Part shown: piece by piece, positions 13,886 through 13,923 of the stretch
Position numbering within the stretch: position 1 is the first letter of the stretch
How the letters are laid out: every line of letters begins with the position of its first letter
NCBI GenBank assembly: GCA_031278295.1
Contig: JAITKQ010000002.1
Span: forward strand, 1-13,923
DNA: 13,923 nucleotides
Reading direction: 5' to 3'
Source: Spirochaetaceae bacterium
Lineage (GTDB): Bacteria > Spirochaetota > Spirochaetia > Treponematales > Breznakiellaceae
Translations under genes and position numbers: made by a program
Notes under the pieces: model-generated
Seen by the model: the letters and a program-made list of their open reading frames with translations, nothing else
Databases searched by the model: none
What the model was told of the DNA's origin: nothing

Positions 13886-13923
13886 CCGCTGATTGGGGCG
13901 CCTGCGGCGCGCCAATCACGCGG
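13886..13923. other. Long hairpin at the window edge
   Basis: GATTGGGGCGCC (13891-13902) pairs with GGCGCGCCAATC (13906-13917), with one mismatch, around the loop TGC. Outer arms CCGC (13886-13889) and GCGG (13920-13923) extend it. The structure may continue beyond the window. Confidence 0.55.

Noticed and set aside
1..13923. CRISPR array, toxin-antitoxin, restriction-modification or phage genes
   Set aside because: No regularly spaced repeats, and no recognisable nuclease, methylase, integrase or structural phage proteins in any frame.

Overview
The window looks like a chromosomal segment of a moderately GC-rich spirochaete. The gene set, near-even base composition and repeat-rich gaps fit best with the Treponema lineage of insect guts (T. 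primitia / T. azotonutricium type). This assignment rests on gene content and style, not on a database match.

Layout. Positions 1-2850 are an accessory, partly decayed zone. It holds the 3' part of an unrecognised plus-strand gene, a 38-codon minus-strand ORF that meets it tail to tail, a strong promoter-like sequence with no gene behind it, a run of 14 C followed by 7 A, a broken minus-strand reading frame (1040-1272), an intact J-domain protein gene (1312-2109, minus), and a second broken gene (2191-2677, minus) that reads as a small secreted protein once two one-base shifts are allowed. Positions 2888-8013 are a compact plus-strand cluster: NtrY-like sensor kinase, NtrX-like AAA+ regulator, lexA, holA (DNA polymerase III delta) and xseB (exonuclease VII small subunit). 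The last three are close or overlapping. After about 600 bases without a convincing gene comes ptsI (PTS enzyme I, plus). It converges on ppdK (pyruvate phosphate dikinase, minus) across a short gap built of nested perfect inverted repeats. To the right of ppdK lie its promoter, two short palindromes, tRNA-Arg(UCG) with its own promoter, and about 530 bases densely packed with hairpins and a duplicated hairpin unit, resembling a repeat or mobile-element remnant zone.

How it works together. The kinase/regulator pair probably forms one signalling system. Its regulator carries GAFTDA in place of the usual GAFTGA sigma-54 contact loop. lexA follows only 13 bases behind it, so SOS repressor expression may be tied to this signalling operon, together with replication (holA) and repair (xseB) genes. 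PtsI and PpdK are distant paralogues that both act at the phosphoenolpyruvate/pyruvate node: PpdK interconverts PEP and pyruvate, and PtsI uses PEP to phosphorylate HPr.

No complete mobile element, CRISPR array, toxin-antitoxin pair or defence system was seen. The most unusual material is the decaying left flank, with recurring one-base shifts at short A runs, and the hairpin-rich right flank.
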